A stretch of DNA of 64,000 nucleotides from Pseudoteredinibacter isoporae (GCF_011602085.1 NZ_JAAONY010000001.1:1364001-1428000), one strand, 5' to 3'. Positions 24,805-33,519 are shown, numbered from the stretch's first letter. Notes: generated from the sequence alone by a model not told the origin. A program made the numbers and translations.

Positions 24805-25713
24805 TCAGTGACGAAGGTTTGCAATATCGGCGGTTGTGCTTTTGGCTTGCTTGATAAAACCTTTCAGATAATCAATTTCCTCATCGTTTTTTCGATGGGC
24901 CAAATAAATATGTTTGTGGATCCCTTTTTTGCCGAGCTTGCAGGATTGCAGTGGTAGGGTATTTTGATACTGCTCCAACAACCAGGCCGGCAATGCAGTG
25001 ATTCCACGTCCTGCGGCAACCATCTGTAACATAATGTCGGTGGTTTCAATGCTCTGGTGTTTTTTTACCATTTGTTGAGCTGGGGCTAAGAACTGGCTGA
25101 AAATATCCAGACGATCACGTTCTACCGGGTAGGTAATCAAGGTTTCATTACTTAATTGTTCCGGTTGGATATGACTTTCTCCAGCCAATGGGTGTTCGTC
25201 ATTGACGACCAGAACCAACTCGTAATCAAAGACCGCCATGTACTCCAGGCTCTGGTGCTGAATGGGGTCTGGTGTAATCAGCAGATCGATATCGTGGTGC
25301 AGAATCGCGCCGAGTCCGCCGAATTGAAAGCGTTGCTTTACGTCCACATCCACATCAGGCCATTGTTGCAGAAACGGCGACACGGTACGCAGTAGCCATT
25401 GATAACAGGGATGGCATTCCATACCGATGCGCAGTTGGCCACGGCGCCCCTTGGCAAATTCCTGTAGCTCTTCTTCACAGTGGCTGAGCTGGGGCAATAT
25501 TCGCTGGCTCAGCTTCAGCAGGCGTTCTCCCGCCGGGCTTAGGCGCAGACCGCGCCCTTCCTTGAGCCAGAGTGGCGTGCCCAGGCGTTGTTCCAGCTTT
25601 TTGATGGAATGGCTAAGGGCCGATTGAGTCAGGCATAGATGCTCGGCGGCGCGGGTCAGGGTCTTGTGTTCCGCGACGGCTTTGACGATTTCCAGGTGCA
25701 AGCGTTCAATCAT
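24805..25713 (-). CDS. metR: LysR-family regulator, MetR-like
   Basis: 302 residues. The N-terminal winged helix reads KTLTRAAEHLCLTQSALSHS. The effector domain contains IGMECHPCYQWLLRTVSPFL, MAVFDYELVLVVNDEHPL, TLITYPVERDRLDIF and QMVAAGRGITALPAWLLEQY, which line up well with E. coli MetR (IAIECHSCIQWL, FDYEVRLVL, LLIYPVQRSRLD, QMVAARMGIAALPHW). MetR binds homocysteine and activates met genes. No metE or metF is in the window. It converges on the aldehyde dehydrogenase gene. Its upstream region contains a three-copy 16-bp tandem repeat. Confidence 0.82.
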   Translation of the reverse strand: MIERLHLEIVKAVAEHKTLTRAAEHLCLTQSALSHSIKKLEQRLGTPLWLKEGRGLRLSPAGERLLKLSQRILPQLSHCEEELQEFAKGRRGQLRIGMECHPCYQWLLRTVSPFLQQWPDVDVDVKQRFQFGGLGAILHHDIDLLITPDPIQHQSLEYMAVFDYELVLVVNDEHPLAGESHIQPEQLSNETLITYPVERDRLDIFSQFLAPAQQMVKKHQSIETTDIMLQMVAAGRGITALPAWLLEQYQNTLPLQSCKLGKKGIHKHIYLAHRKNDEEIDYLKGFIKQAKSTTADIANLRH

Positions 25714-25901
25714 ATTTATGACTTAAATTCATTGAATTGGTCAAATATACCAATATCGCTCACGATTATCGACTCCCACAATACGGGCACCTATCCGCAC
25801 GGTAGCTTGAAAACCCTTCAGCAGGAGAGAGTCTGCGGCGTTGGAAAAAATATAGGATGCGGCAAGAGTGCGTGAGAGCAGGGGGCTAAGAATGGTGTGC
25901 C
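25714..25901. other. Upstream region of the MetR-like gene, no gene seen
   Basis: No convincing ORF on either strand between the MetR-like start and the tandem repeat. It should hold the metR promoter. An inverted-repeat reading GAATTGGTC-AAATAT-ACCAAT lies close to the start codon (about 25734-25754) and could be an autoregulatory LysR-type site. That is a weak call. Confidence 0.4.
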
Positions 25902-25949
25902 TAAGAGACAGTGTTGTTAAGAGATAGTGTTATTAAGAGATAGTGCGTA
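25902..25949. repeat. Three tandem copies of a 16-bp repeat
   Basis: TAAGAGACAGTGTTGT (25902-25917), TAAGAGATAGTGTTAT (25918-25933) and TAAGAGATAGTGCGTA (25934-25949). The first 12 bases agree at 11 or 12 positions in all copies. The period differs from a multiple of three, and no ORF uses it. It lies between the MetR-like promoter region and the aminotransferase terminator. It may be a simple slippage repeat or an array of protein sites. Confidence 0.8.
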
Positions 25950-26000
25950 TAGGACAAAAATGCCTGGGTGTGACAAACCTGGCGAATACAGCAGGGGGAT

Positions 26001-26026
26001 ATGGGCAGAGCCGATGCTCTGCCCAT
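26001..26026 (-). terminator. Strong hairpin after the aminotransferase gene
   Basis: Perfect 10-bp stem ATGGGCAGAG (26001-26010) and CTCTGCCCAT (26017-26026), loop of 6. There is no T-run after it on the minus strand, so it may end the transcript or protect its 3' end. Confidence 0.6.
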
Positions 26027-26035
26027 GAGTTCATA

Positions 26036-27229
26036 TTACAAAACTTTAGCCACTGAGTCGGCAAAGTAATCCAGATTGCTGTCGTTCAAGCCGGCAACAT
26101 TAATGCGTGAAGAGCTCACCATGTAAATGCCGTATTCAGCTTTTAATTTGGCAACTTGCTCAGGGCTGATGCCCAGGAACGAGAACATACCAAACTCTTT
26201 TTCAATAAAGCTGAAGTCAACACCATGACATGCGGCGTTCAATTTGCTGACCGCCTGACTTCGCAAGCCATTAATGCGATCGCGCATTTCTTTGACTTCC
26301 GCTTCCCATTGCGTGGTCAGTTCATCGGAACCCAGTATGGTGGCAACCAAAGCTGCACCGTGGGCAGGTGGCATGGACCAAATACCTCGGGCCAGATTGA
26401 TCAGCTGGCTGCTAACAGCGTCTGCAGCATGGCTGTCTTTGGCTATCACCATCAGCAAGCCGATACGTTCGCGGTACAGGCCGAAGTTTTTTGAACAGGA
26501 AATGGCGACAAACATTTCTTCAACGGTGTCGGCCATCGTGCGAACACCGATGGTGTCCTCGACCAAACCAGAGCCAAAGCCCTGATAAGCCATGTCCAGA
26601 AACGGTACCAAACCTTTGTTTTTACACAGCTCTGCCATGGTTTGCCATTGCTCGGCATTCAGGTCAGCGCCGCAAGGGTTGTGACAACAAGCATGCAGCA
26701 ACACAATGTCGCCTGCCTGGGCTTCCTGCTCCAGTGTTTGACACATTTCGGCGAAACGAACGGAGCAGTTTTCGCGGTCGTAGTAAGGGTATTCGGCAAT
26801 TTCCAAACCGGCTTCGCCAAATAAAGGCACATGGTTGGCCCAAGTTGGATTGCTCATCCAGATTTTGTTGCCGGGCTTCACGCGATTGATCAGTTCTGCG
26901 CCCAGACGCAGGGAGCCGCAGCCACCAGGAGCCTGGATAGACGCGACGCGTTGCTCGGCCAGAACCGTGTGGTCTTTTCCAAGAGCCAGCTCGCGCATCA
27001 AGCGATTAAAGTCAGCATTACCCGGTCCGCCAATATAAGATTTAGTGGCCTCGTTGCGCCAGCGATACTCTTCGGCGGTTTTTACACTGGTCAGCACCGG
27101 GGTTTCACCGGTTGGCGTTTTGTAAACACCGACACCCAGATCGACTTTGTTAGGGTTGCTGTCATTTTGGAACTCCATCATCAGGCTGAGGATGGGGTCC
27201 TGGGGGATAATGTTGAGCTGCTCAAACAT
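26036..27229 (-). CDS. tyrB: Aromatic/aspartate-type aminotransferase
   Basis: 397 residues from the ATG at 27229, which begins MFEQLNIIPQDPILSLM, the usual start of TyrB/AspC proteins. A longer in-frame start would add 43 unlikely residues. Fold type I PLP features: VDLGVGVYKTPTGETPVL, HACCHNPCGADLN, FLDMAYQGFGSG (PLP-ring Asp and Tyr), ISCSKNFGLYRERIG (PLP Lys in SKNFGLY) and SSSRINVAGL (substrate Arg). It transfers amino groups between aromatic or acidic amino acids and 2-oxoglutarate. TyrB and AspC cannot be separated by eye. Position beside an Lrp regulator and a 2-oxoacid dehydrogenase supports an amino acid catabolic role. Confidence 0.88.
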   Translation of the reverse strand: MFEQLNIIPQDPILSLMMEFQNDSNPNKVDLGVGVYKTPTGETPVLTSVKTAEEYRWRNEATKSYIGGPGNADFNRLMRELALGKDHTVLAEQRVASIQAPGGCGSLRLGAELINRVKPGNKIWMSNPTWANHVPLFGEAGLEIAEYPYYDRENCSVRFAEMCQTLEQEAQAGDIVLLHACCHNPCGADLNAEQWQTMAELCKNKGLVPFLDMAYQGFGSGLVEDTIGVRTMADTVEEMFVAISCSKNFGLYRERIGLLMVIAKDSHAADAVSSQLINLARGIWSMPPAHGAALVATILGSDELTTQWEAEVKEMRDRINGLRSQAVSKLNAACHGVDFSFIEKEFGMFSFLGISPEQVAKLKAEYGIYMVSSSRINVAGLNDSNLDYFADSVAKVL

Positions 27230-27379
27230 GATAGTTTCCAATTTAAATGGGGGCGCTGGCCCCGTGTTCGCTATGGTCTTTCGCTCACTTTTGTTATGAG
27301 CGAAAGGGAATCCATTGTAGTCAACCCTTAACGCAGGACAAGGGATGAACGTAAACAAATTTATGCCGGGTCTGAAACG

Positions 27380-27844
27380 TTAGTCCAGTGCCACGGGCAA
27401 TTCACTGGTTAACTTGTTTTGACGCATGGAAATCAAGGTGTTCACCGAGCGGATTCCAGGCGCTGTTAACAGTTGGGTGGAGACAAAGGTTTCGTAGCTT
27501 TCCATGTCCTTCGACACGATCTTCAGCAGGTAGTCGCACTGCCCGGTGACCGAATGGCATTCCAGAATCCCGGGCTCATTGGCAATCATGGTCAGGAAAT
27601 TCTGAATGGTTTCCGGGTGGTGGATGTTCAAGCTGACTTCCACAAAGGCAATAATTTGCAGGCCAATTTTCTTGTGGTTGACCTGGGCGCTGTAGCCACG
27701 GATATAGCCTTCATCTTCCAGGCGCTTCACTCGACGCCAGCAGGGCGCCGGGGACAGGGCGATGCGTTCCGCCAAATCCCGATTGGAGAGGCGCCCTTCG
27801 GTCTGCAGTTCATGCAGTATTTGCGCATCGTATTTATCCATCAC
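27380..27844 (-). CDS. Lrp/AsnC-family regulator (BkdR-like position)
   Basis: 154 residues. The N-terminal helix-turn-helix reads RLSNRDLAERIALSPAPCWR. The C-terminal RAM domain includes GILECHSVTGQCDYLLKIVS and TAPGIRSVNTLIS. It lies 150 bp upstream of the aminotransferase on the same strand and diverges from the 2-oxoacid dehydrogenase genes. Pseudomonas bkdR, an Lrp-type activator of the branched-chain oxoacid dehydrogenase operon, has the same divergent placement. A branched-chain or aromatic amino acid is the likely effector. The spacer to the dehydrogenase contains AT-rich palindromic DNA (CAATATTG at 27951-27958), plausible for Lrp binding. Confidence 0.88.
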   Translation of the reverse strand: MMDKYDAQILHELQTEGRLSNRDLAERIALSPAPCWRRVKRLEDEGYIRGYSAQVNHKKIGLQIIAFVEVSLNIHHPETIQNFLTMIANEPGILECHSVTGQCDYLLKIVSKDMESYETFVSTQLLTAPGIRSVNTLISMRQNKLTSELPVALD

Positions 27845-28130
27845 TGGCCTCTTGATTTTATTGTCATTCTAATAGGCTGCCATCGGGCCCAACAGGCCCT
27901 TCGGCTAAATCGTTTACATATCATATAGTTAATAAATCACGATAACAAAGCAATATTGTTTCCTAATTGGGGGTGCTTTTCGCAATTGGTTTCTATCGCA
28001 AGCTGGCTCCAGGCAATAAACGCAATCACATTTCGGGCCCCAAAAGCTACAGTATTCATTAGTGATAAAGCGCTAAAGCCCTGCTTTGCGCCACTGCCGA
28101 CAGGCGGTGTAACCATAATCAAAATGTGAA

Positions 28131-30254
28131 GTGACGATGATTGATACAGCCGATTCCGCTAAGGCCATTCAGGCTTTTGACTGGCCCCATATTGCCCATA
28201 TTGTTTTGGCCTCTCGTGCCATAGATACCATTGAAGAACAGGAGCTGGTGCCCCAGAAGCTGGTCTTTAATCAGTTTTCCGCCCGTGGCCACGATCTGGC
28301 CCAGGTATTGTTGGGCAGTCTGCTTAACCACCAGCACGACGGTGCCACCGGGTACTACCGCTCGCGCCCCTTTGTGTTGTCGCTGGGCCTGGATTTCGTC
28401 GAAGCAGTCGCCGGCCCACTGGCACGTTCTGGTGGTTACAGCGACGGACGCGATATCGGTGTGGTGTGTAACTACCCGAATATGCGCAATGGTGAGTCGA
28501 CCGGTACGACCCTGTTTCCCATGTGTGGTGGCGTGGGGTCCCAGTTCTCGCCAATAAGCGGCTGGGCGCAGTCGATTGTCTACCATCGCGATGAATTGAA
28601 TGATGGCCGTTACGAGGGAGCTATTGGTGTCTCCATGGGGGGCGATTCCTCCATGTCGACCAGCGGTTTCTGGGCGGCCTTGAATATTTCTACCACCAAT
28701 AATCTACCTCATTTGTTTTACATTGAAGACAATGGCTACGGCATTTCGGTGCCCCAGGAAGTACAAACGCCTGGGGGTGATCAGGTGGCTAACCTGGCGG
28801 CCTACAAACAGCTGCATATTGTTGACGGGGATGGCACCGACCCTCTGGAAGCCGCCTGCAAAATCAAGGAAGCGGTTGATTATGTGCGTTCCGGAAAAGG
28901 CTGCTGTCTGCTGCGCTTAAAAGTTCCCCGTCTTTGTGGTCACACGTTCCAGGATACCCAGACTTATAAACCGGCGGAGATGATCGAAGCCGAGCAGGCG
29001 AAAGACCCTCTGCCGAAGTTGAAGCAATTTATGCTCGATAATGGTTTGGTCAGTGAAACCCATTGGTCACAAATTGAAGAGCGTGCCGAGGCAAAAGTGC
29101 GACACGCCATTGACGAGGCCATGCATCGCCCGCAGCCGGATCCTGCCGCAATCACCCGATTTGTGTACAGCGAAGAAGATGCTGCTGGCCAGCCCATCGT
29201 GCAAACTCGCGGGGGTTTGGCAACTCAGGATCATCAGTTCCCGGCAAGCACAAGCGATGCGAAACCGGAAGGTCGTCGCTTGAATATGCTCGCCGCCATT
29301 CGTCAAACCCTCGACGTTGAAATGCAGAGCAACCCTAAGGTTCTGGTGTTCGGTGAAGACGTTGGGCCGAAAGGTGGTGTGCACGGTGCTACCTTGGGGC
29401 TTCATCAAAAATACGGTCAGCAGCGAGTGTTTGATACCAGTCTTTCCGAAGAGGGCATTATTGGTCGCTCGGTAGGTATGGCTCTGAGCGGCTTAATGCC
29501 TGTGCCGGAAATCCAGTTCCGTAAATACGCTGAGCCCGCTGCTGAGCAGCTCACCGATACCGGCATTATGCGTTGGCGCACAGCGAACAAATTTGCAGCG
29601 CCGATGGTGGTGCGAGTACCCGGTGGTTTTGCTCGTCGTGGTGATCCCTGGCATTCCATGTCGGATGAAGTGGAGTGGGCACATAAAGTAGGTTGGCAAT
29701 TGGTTATGCCCTCCAATGCGGAAGATGCCGTAGGCCTTTTGCGTTCGGCGCTGCGCAGTAACAACCCGACCATCTTTTTTGAACACCGGGCACTGATTGA
29801 TAACAGTTGGGCTCGTCGCCCCTACCCGGGAGATGATTTTGTGGTGCCTTTTGGTAAAGCCAAAACTCTGCGCGAAGGGTCACGTCTGACGGTCATCAGT
29901 TGGGGCGCGATGGTTGAGCGCTGCGAACAGGCCGCTGAAAAACTCAATCCGGAAAAAGACGCTATCGAAGTGATCGATTTGCGCAGCATCCAGCCTTGGG
30001 ACAAAGAAGCCGTTTTGGCATCGGTTCGTAAAACGGCTCGTTGCCTGATTGTGCATGAAGACAATAAAACTGCTGGCTTCGGTGCGGAAATTGCGGCGAC
30101 TTTAAGCGATGAATGTTTCTTCGATCTGGATGCGCCGCTGCGTCGCTTGACCATGCCTGATATTCCAAGCCCCCATAATATTCATCTGCTGGAAGCCGCT
30201 GTACCTGCGGTGGAAGATATTGTTCGGGAAATGACGGATTTATTGGAGCTGTAA
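28131..30254 (+). CDS. 2-oxoacid dehydrogenase E1, alpha and beta subunits fused
   Basis: 707 residues (GTG 28131, or ATG 28137). Residues 1 to about 330 are an E1-alpha domain: ARGHDLAQVLLGSLL, FPMCGGVGSQ and the ThDP region GGDSSMSTSGFWAALN with IEDNGYGISVP. The usual GDG of the ThDP motif reads GDS here. Residues from about 385 are E1-beta: VLVFGEDVGPKGGVHGATLG, DTSLSEEGIIGRSVGMAL, MPVPEIQF, FFEHRAL and IDLRSIQPWD. The fused form is known in several bacteria for branched-chain-type complexes. It catalyses decarboxylation of a 2-oxoacid and acyl transfer to lipoyl-E2. The next gene overlaps its stop codon. No E3 follows, so a shared dihydrolipoamide dehydrogenase must serve. Confidence 0.88.
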   Translation: MTMIDTADSAKAIQAFDWPHIAHIVLASRAIDTIEEQELVPQKLVFNQFSARGHDLAQVLLGSLLNHQHDGATGYYRSRPFVLSLGLDFVEAVAGPLARSGGYSDGRDIGVVCNYPNMRNGESTGTTLFPMCGGVGSQFSPISGWAQSIVYHRDELNDGRYEGAIGVSMGGDSSMSTSGFWAALNISTTNNLPHLFYIEDNGYGISVPQEVQTPGGDQVANLAAYKQLHIVDGDGTDPLEAACKIKEAVDYVRSGKGCCLLRLKVPRLCGHTFQDTQTYKPAEMIEAEQAKDPLPKLKQFMLDNGLVSETHWSQIEERAEAKVRHAIDEAMHRPQPDPAAITRFVYSEEDAAGQPIVQTRGGLATQDHQFPASTSDAKPEGRRLNMLAAIRQTLDVEMQSNPKVLVFGEDVGPKGGVHGATLGLHQKYGQQRVFDTSLSEEGIIGRSVGMALSGLMPVPEIQFRKYAEPAAEQLTDTGIMRWRTANKFAAPMVVRVPGGFARRGDPWHSMSDEVEWAHKVGWQLVMPSNAEDAVGLLRSALRSNNPTIFFEHRALIDNSWARRPYPGDDFVVPFGKAKTLREGSRLTVISWGAMVERCEQAAEKLNPEKDAIEVIDLRSIQPWDKEAVLASVRKTARCLIVHEDNKTAGFGAEIAATLSDECFFDLDAPLRRLTMPDIPSPHNIHLLEAAVPAVEDIVREMTDLLEL

Positions 30255-31498
30255 TGATGAGTGTACAAGAATTACGTTTAACCCCGGAGCAGTTGGAAGG
30301 TACCGAAGCCACCTTGAGTCAATGGCTGTTTAATGTTGGCGACGCTGTGCAGGAAGGTGAGCCGGTGGTGGAACTGGAAACCGACAAAGTGGCCATCGAA
30401 GTGGTTGCTCCCTGTTCGGGGACCTTGCAAGAACAAAAATTTCAATCGGGTGATAAAGTTGAGCCCGATTCGATCATGGCCTTGATCAATACCGAGACTG
30501 GATCAGCAGATGCTGAAATCCCGGTTTCGGGTCATGTGGAATCCGTCAGCGCACCACAGCAAACGGTAGCTGATGTTAGTGAAGTGAAAGATCAATCCTG
30601 TCGCCATCTGATGGGGCCGGCCGTTCGTAAATTGGTTGCCGAGCACAATCTCGATATTGAGTTGATGCAGGGCAGTGGGCGCGGTGGTCGAATTACCCGC
30701 GAAGATGTGTTGTCTTATATCGCTTCCGGGCAAGCTGAAAAAGCGACAAGCTCCGCAGCGGTGAATACCGCGGTTGCTATGGGTGATATGAACAGCCGAA
30801 TGGTGCCCCACAGCAGTATGCGTAAAGCTATTGCCAAACACATGGTAGAAAGTCTGCTTGAAAAAGCGCCCCATGTAACGTCCGTGTTCGAAATGGATAT
30901 GAGTAATATTATTGAACACCGAAAATGGCATAAAAAAGAATTTGAAGATAAGGGCGTAAAGCTTACTTTTACCGCTTATTTTCTCGCGGCCAGTGCCAGG
31001 GCAATGGCCGCTGTGCCCGATATGAATGCTCAGTTCCATGAAGATGCTCTGGAAATTTTTCAGTCCATTAACATTGGTGTGGGAACGGCTCTGGGTGATA
31101 AGGGCCTTGTGGTTCCCGTGGTGAAAAACGTACAGGCTATGGATTTGTTTGGTATTGCCCAGGCATTGGATGATCAAACTCAACGGGCTCGCGATAACAA
31201 GCTGACGCCATTTGATATGAAAGGCGGAACTTTCACTATTTCCAATCACGGTGTCAGTGGCAGTTTGATGGCTGCGCCAATTATTATCAATCAGCCGCAG
31301 GTTGCCATTCTGGGCATTGGTAAAATGGAAAAGCGTGTTGAAGTGGTTGAGGTCGATGGTCGTGATGACATGCGTATTCGTCCGAAATGCTATGTTTCCT
31401 TGAGCATTGACCACCGTGCTGTAGACGCCCACCAAACCAATGCCTGGTTGTCCGCTTTTGTCAGTGAGATTGAAAACTGGGGCGGTGTCAAACTATAA
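30254..31498 (+). CDS. 2-oxoacid dehydrogenase E2, lipoyl acyltransferase
   Basis: 414 residues, with ATG in the TAATG overlap with the E1 stop. One lipoyl domain (about residues 4-80; lipoyl Lys in ELETDKVAIEV), a peripheral subunit-binding domain (GPAVRKLVAEHNLDIE with GRGGRITREDVLSY) and the catalytic domain (VPHSSMRKAIAKHMVESLLE to the end). The catalytic His and Asp are in SIDHRAVDAHQT, where the usual DHRxxDG ends in A rather than G. It passes the acyl group from E1 to CoA. Together with the fused E1, it fits a branched-chain-type complex. Aromatic 2-oxoacids are an alternative suggested by the aminotransferase nearby. Confidence 0.9.
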   Translation: MMSVQELRLTPEQLEGTEATLSQWLFNVGDAVQEGEPVVELETDKVAIEVVAPCSGTLQEQKFQSGDKVEPDSIMALINTETGSADAEIPVSGHVESVSAPQQTVADVSEVKDQSCRHLMGPAVRKLVAEHNLDIELMQGSGRGGRITREDVLSYIASGQAEKATSSAAVNTAVAMGDMNSRMVPHSSMRKAIAKHMVESLLEKAPHVTSVFEMDMSNIIEHRKWHKKEFEDKGVKLTFTAYFLAASARAMAAVPDMNAQFHEDALEIFQSINIGVGTALGDKGLVVPVVKNVQAMDLFGIAQALDDQTQRARDNKLTPFDMKGGTFTISNHGVSGSLMAAPIIINQPQVAILGIGKMEKRVEVVEVDGRDDMRIRPKCYVSLSIDHRAVDAHQTNAWLSAFVSEIENWGGVKL

Positions 31499-31511
31499 CG
31501 TCGTATAGACC

Positions 31512-31552
31512 AAGGCATAGGGCTCTGGAAAGCTGCTGAGACCCTATGCCTT
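31512..31552. terminator. Hairpin between E2 and the flavin oxidoreductase gene
   Basis: 11-bp perfect stem AAGGCATAGGG (31512-31522) and CCCTATGCCTT (31542-31552). It lies between convergent genes and can serve both. The T content after it on the plus strand is scattered. Confidence 0.7.
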
Positions 31553-31573
31553 CGGCTTGTTGCCTCTCGTTTT

Positions 31574-32155
31574 TCAAAAGGCGCAGGCTTGCAAACTGTG
31601 TTTTATGTGGCGCCAGATTTTCTTGTCCCGCAAGGCGAATTCCTCACACTGGGCACGTTCACGGTTCGCGATAAAACCATCCGCACAATTAGCGTGAACA
31701 AAGCCCTGGTAGTCCATTCCCAGGTGGTTAAAGGTATCCCGAAACATACTGATAAAGGTCTTTGATGCTTCGCTGCTACAGGATGTGGTGAGTACATAGG
31801 CCTTTTTATCTCTGAGCTTTCGACCATCCTCTTTCAAATTTTCCAGAGACATGTAATCGCTGATGCGATCCAGAAACGCTTTCATGGCCGGGGGTACGGA
31901 GTACCAGTAAATAGGTGAAGCGAAAATAATATGTTCATAAGCCAATACGCGTTGCATGATGGGGTGAAAGTCATCATCCTGCTGGCGGTAGTGGTAATCG
32001 TAAGGCTGGATATCGTGATCTTCCAGGTACACAAAATCCATTGGCCAGTAGTCTTGCAGCAGCTCCAAAAATTTGGCGGTGTTCCCGTTGCGACGAGAAC
32101 TGGACAAAATGGCGATGGTTTTTTTTGATGTATCAATCTTTGAAATAGCGTGCAT
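31574..32155 (-). CDS. Flavodoxin-fold NAD(P)H oxidoreductase controlled by SoxR
   Basis: 193 residues from the ATG at 32155, with AGGAGG 8 bp upstream; a longer start would add ten residues. The flavodoxin-like fold starts IAILSSSRRNGNTAKFLELL (FMN phosphate loop) and has FASPIYWYSVPPAMKAFLDR, the typical NADPH-dependent FMN reductase/quinone reductase motif. It is transcribed divergently from soxR, from a promoter whose -35/-10 spacer is a perfect SoxR box, so it is almost certainly a direct SoxR target induced by redox-cycling compounds. It may reduce quinones or nitro compounds. The exact substrate is not evident. Confidence 0.88.
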   Translation of the reverse strand: MHAISKIDTSKKTIAILSSSRRNGNTAKFLELLQDYWPMDFVYLEDHDIQPYDYHYRQQDDDFHPIMQRVLAYEHIIFASPIYWYSVPPAMKAFLDRISDYMSLENLKEDGRKLRDKKAYVLTTSCSSEASKTFISMFRDTFNHLGMDYQGFVHANCADGFIANRERAQCEEFALRDKKIWRHIKHSLQACAF

Positions 32156-32219
32156 GACTGTGCCTCCTGTACTAGTGCTTCCCATGCGAATTTTTGTGTA
32201 TTTCGTTAAGTCGGCGGAG

Positions 32220-32250
32220 ACTATAAAACCTCAAGTTAACTTGAGGTCAA
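32220..32250 (-). promoter_or_regulatory. SoxR-activated promoter with perfect SoxR box
   Basis: The 18-bp palindrome CCTCAAGTTAACTTGAGG (32229-32246) equals the E. coli soxS operator. On the minus strand it lies between -35 TTGACC (32245-32250) and -10 TATAGT (32220-32225), 19 bp apart. That long spacer is the hallmark of MerR/SoxR-activated promoters. The orientation points to the flavin oxidoreductase gene as the activated target. Confidence 0.95.
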
Positions 32251-32334
32251 CACTTTTTTTTGCTATAAATCACAAAAAATAGAAATGGGCCGTGTGAAGG
32301 CAGAGCGAAGGCTTTACACAGGCGGTGTGCCCCT

Positions 32335-32799
32335 GTGAATACAGTGATGATTATGGCGAAAGAACAAGAAGGACTTTCGGTAGGGAATGTGGCCAAGCGT
32401 AGCGGCGTGGCCGTATCCACCCTGCATTTCTACGAGAGCAAGGGCTTGATCAGCAGTTGGCGCAATAGTGGGAATCAGCGACGCTACAATAAAGATGTGC
32501 TGAGACGGGTGGCGGTTATCAAGTCCGCCCAGCGTATTGGTATCAGCTTGCAGGGCATTCAAGAGGCGATGTCGACCTTGCCTGACCAGCGCACACCGAA
32601 TAAACAGGACTGGGCGCGTCTGTCCCGGCATTGGCGAAAGGAGCTGGATGAGCGTATTCGCCAGTTGAATCAATTGCGTGATGAATTGGGGGAGTGCATA
32701 GGCTGCGGTTGCCTGAGTTTAAAGGCTTGTCCCCTCAGAAATCCTGAAGATATTGTGGGGCAGGATCACAGCGGTGCTGTTTTCCTGGAGGGCGAATAA
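32335..32799 (+). CDS. soxR: Redox-sensitive transcriptional activator SoxR
   Basis: 154 residues from GTG 32335 (GGCGG upstream); ATGs at 32347 and 32353 are alternatives. MerR-type DNA-binding domain: [20 protein letters not shown], then [20 protein letters not shown]. The C-terminal [14 protein letters not shown] holds the four Cys of the [2Fe-2S] sensor. It activates transcription when the cluster is oxidised by redox-active compounds. As in pseudomonads, no soxS is present. The divergent oxidoreductase is the visible target. alkB follows 11 bp later, so the two are likely co-transcribed, tying alkylation repair to the soxR transcript. Confidence 0.95.
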   Translation: MNTVMIMAKEQEGLSVGNVAKRSGVAVSTLHFYESKGLISSWRNSGNQRRYNKDVLRRVAVIKSAQRIGISLQGIQEAMSTLPDQRTPNKQDWARLSRHWRKELDERIRQLNQLRDELGECIGCGCLSLKACPLRNPEDIVGQDHSGAVFLEGE

Positions 32800-32810
32800 G
32801 AGCATAGAAC

Positions 32811-33461
32811 ATGGCCGATCTTTTTGATCAACTCAATGATGACAATCGCCAGAGGCAGCTCATCGCGGAGGGCGCAGTTTGTCTGCCGGGTTTTGCCCTG
32901 GAATATGTGCCCACCATTCTGGAGGCCTTGGGCCCCATTGTGGAGCAGGCACCGTTTCGGCATTTGGTCACCCCAGGGGGCCATACCATGTCTGTCGCGA
33001 TGACCAATTGTGGCAGTCTGGGTTGGGTCAGCGATCGGCGAGGCTATCGCTATCAGGAGCGTGATCCTCTCAGTGATAACGCCTGGCCAGCTATGCCCGA
33101 AATATTTTTGACGCTGGCCCAAAAGGCTGCCAGTGAAGCCGGCTATCAACGTTTCAAGCCCCAGGCCTGCCTGATTAATCAGTATTTGCCTGGCAGTAAA
33201 ATGTCCCTGCATCAAGACAAGGATGAAAATAATAAGGCCGCTCCGATAGTGTCGATTTCCCTGGGGGTAAGCGCGACTTTTTTATTTGGTGGTTTGCGGC
33301 GGGATGACCCTTGCCAGAAGCTGATATTGCAACACGGCGATGTGGTCGTTTGGGGGGGAGCCTCACGTTTTTGCTTTCATGGGGTACAAACCCTGAAAGA
33401 CAGCGAACATTCCTTGCTTGGACGACGGCGGCTTAATATTACTTTTCGGCAGATCTACTAA
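32811..33461 (+). CDS. alkB: DNA/RNA alkylation repair dioxygenase AlkB
   Basis: 216 residues. The Fe(II)/2-oxoglutarate dioxygenase core shows the iron ligands HQDKDE (His-x-Asp) and the distal His in FCFHGVQ, with the 2-oxoglutarate-binding Arg set in GRRRLNITFR. NQYLPGSKMSLHQDKDE and SISLGVSATFLFGG are typical of AlkB. It removes 1-methyladenine and 3-methylcytosine lesions by oxidative demethylation. It sits 11 bp after soxR on the same strand and ends at a bidirectional terminator. No ada gene is adjacent, unlike E. coli. Confidence 0.95.
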   Translation: MADLFDQLNDDNRQRQLIAEGAVCLPGFALEYVPTILEALGPIVEQAPFRHLVTPGGHTMSVAMTNCGSLGWVSDRRGYRYQERDPLSDNAWPAMPEIFLTLAQKAASEAGYQRFKPQACLINQYLPGSKMSLHQDKDENNKAAPIVSISLGVSATFLFGGLRRDDPCQKLILQHGDVVVWGGASRFCFHGVQTLKDSEHSLLGRRRLNITFRQIY

Positions 33462-33519
33462 GCCGGGAGTGGTACCCAGGCTTGAGGCGTCGCCAGAGCT
33501 TTTGGAAAGTACCCAAAAC

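Noticed and set aside
25902-25949. Possible CRISPR array
   Set aside because: Units are only 16 bp, directly adjacent with no spacers, and no cas gene is present.
30503-31435. 310-codon minus-strand open frame
   Set aside because: It is antisense to the E2 gene, whose lipoyl, binding and catalytic domains are clear. The antisense protein has no recognisable domain or ribosome site.
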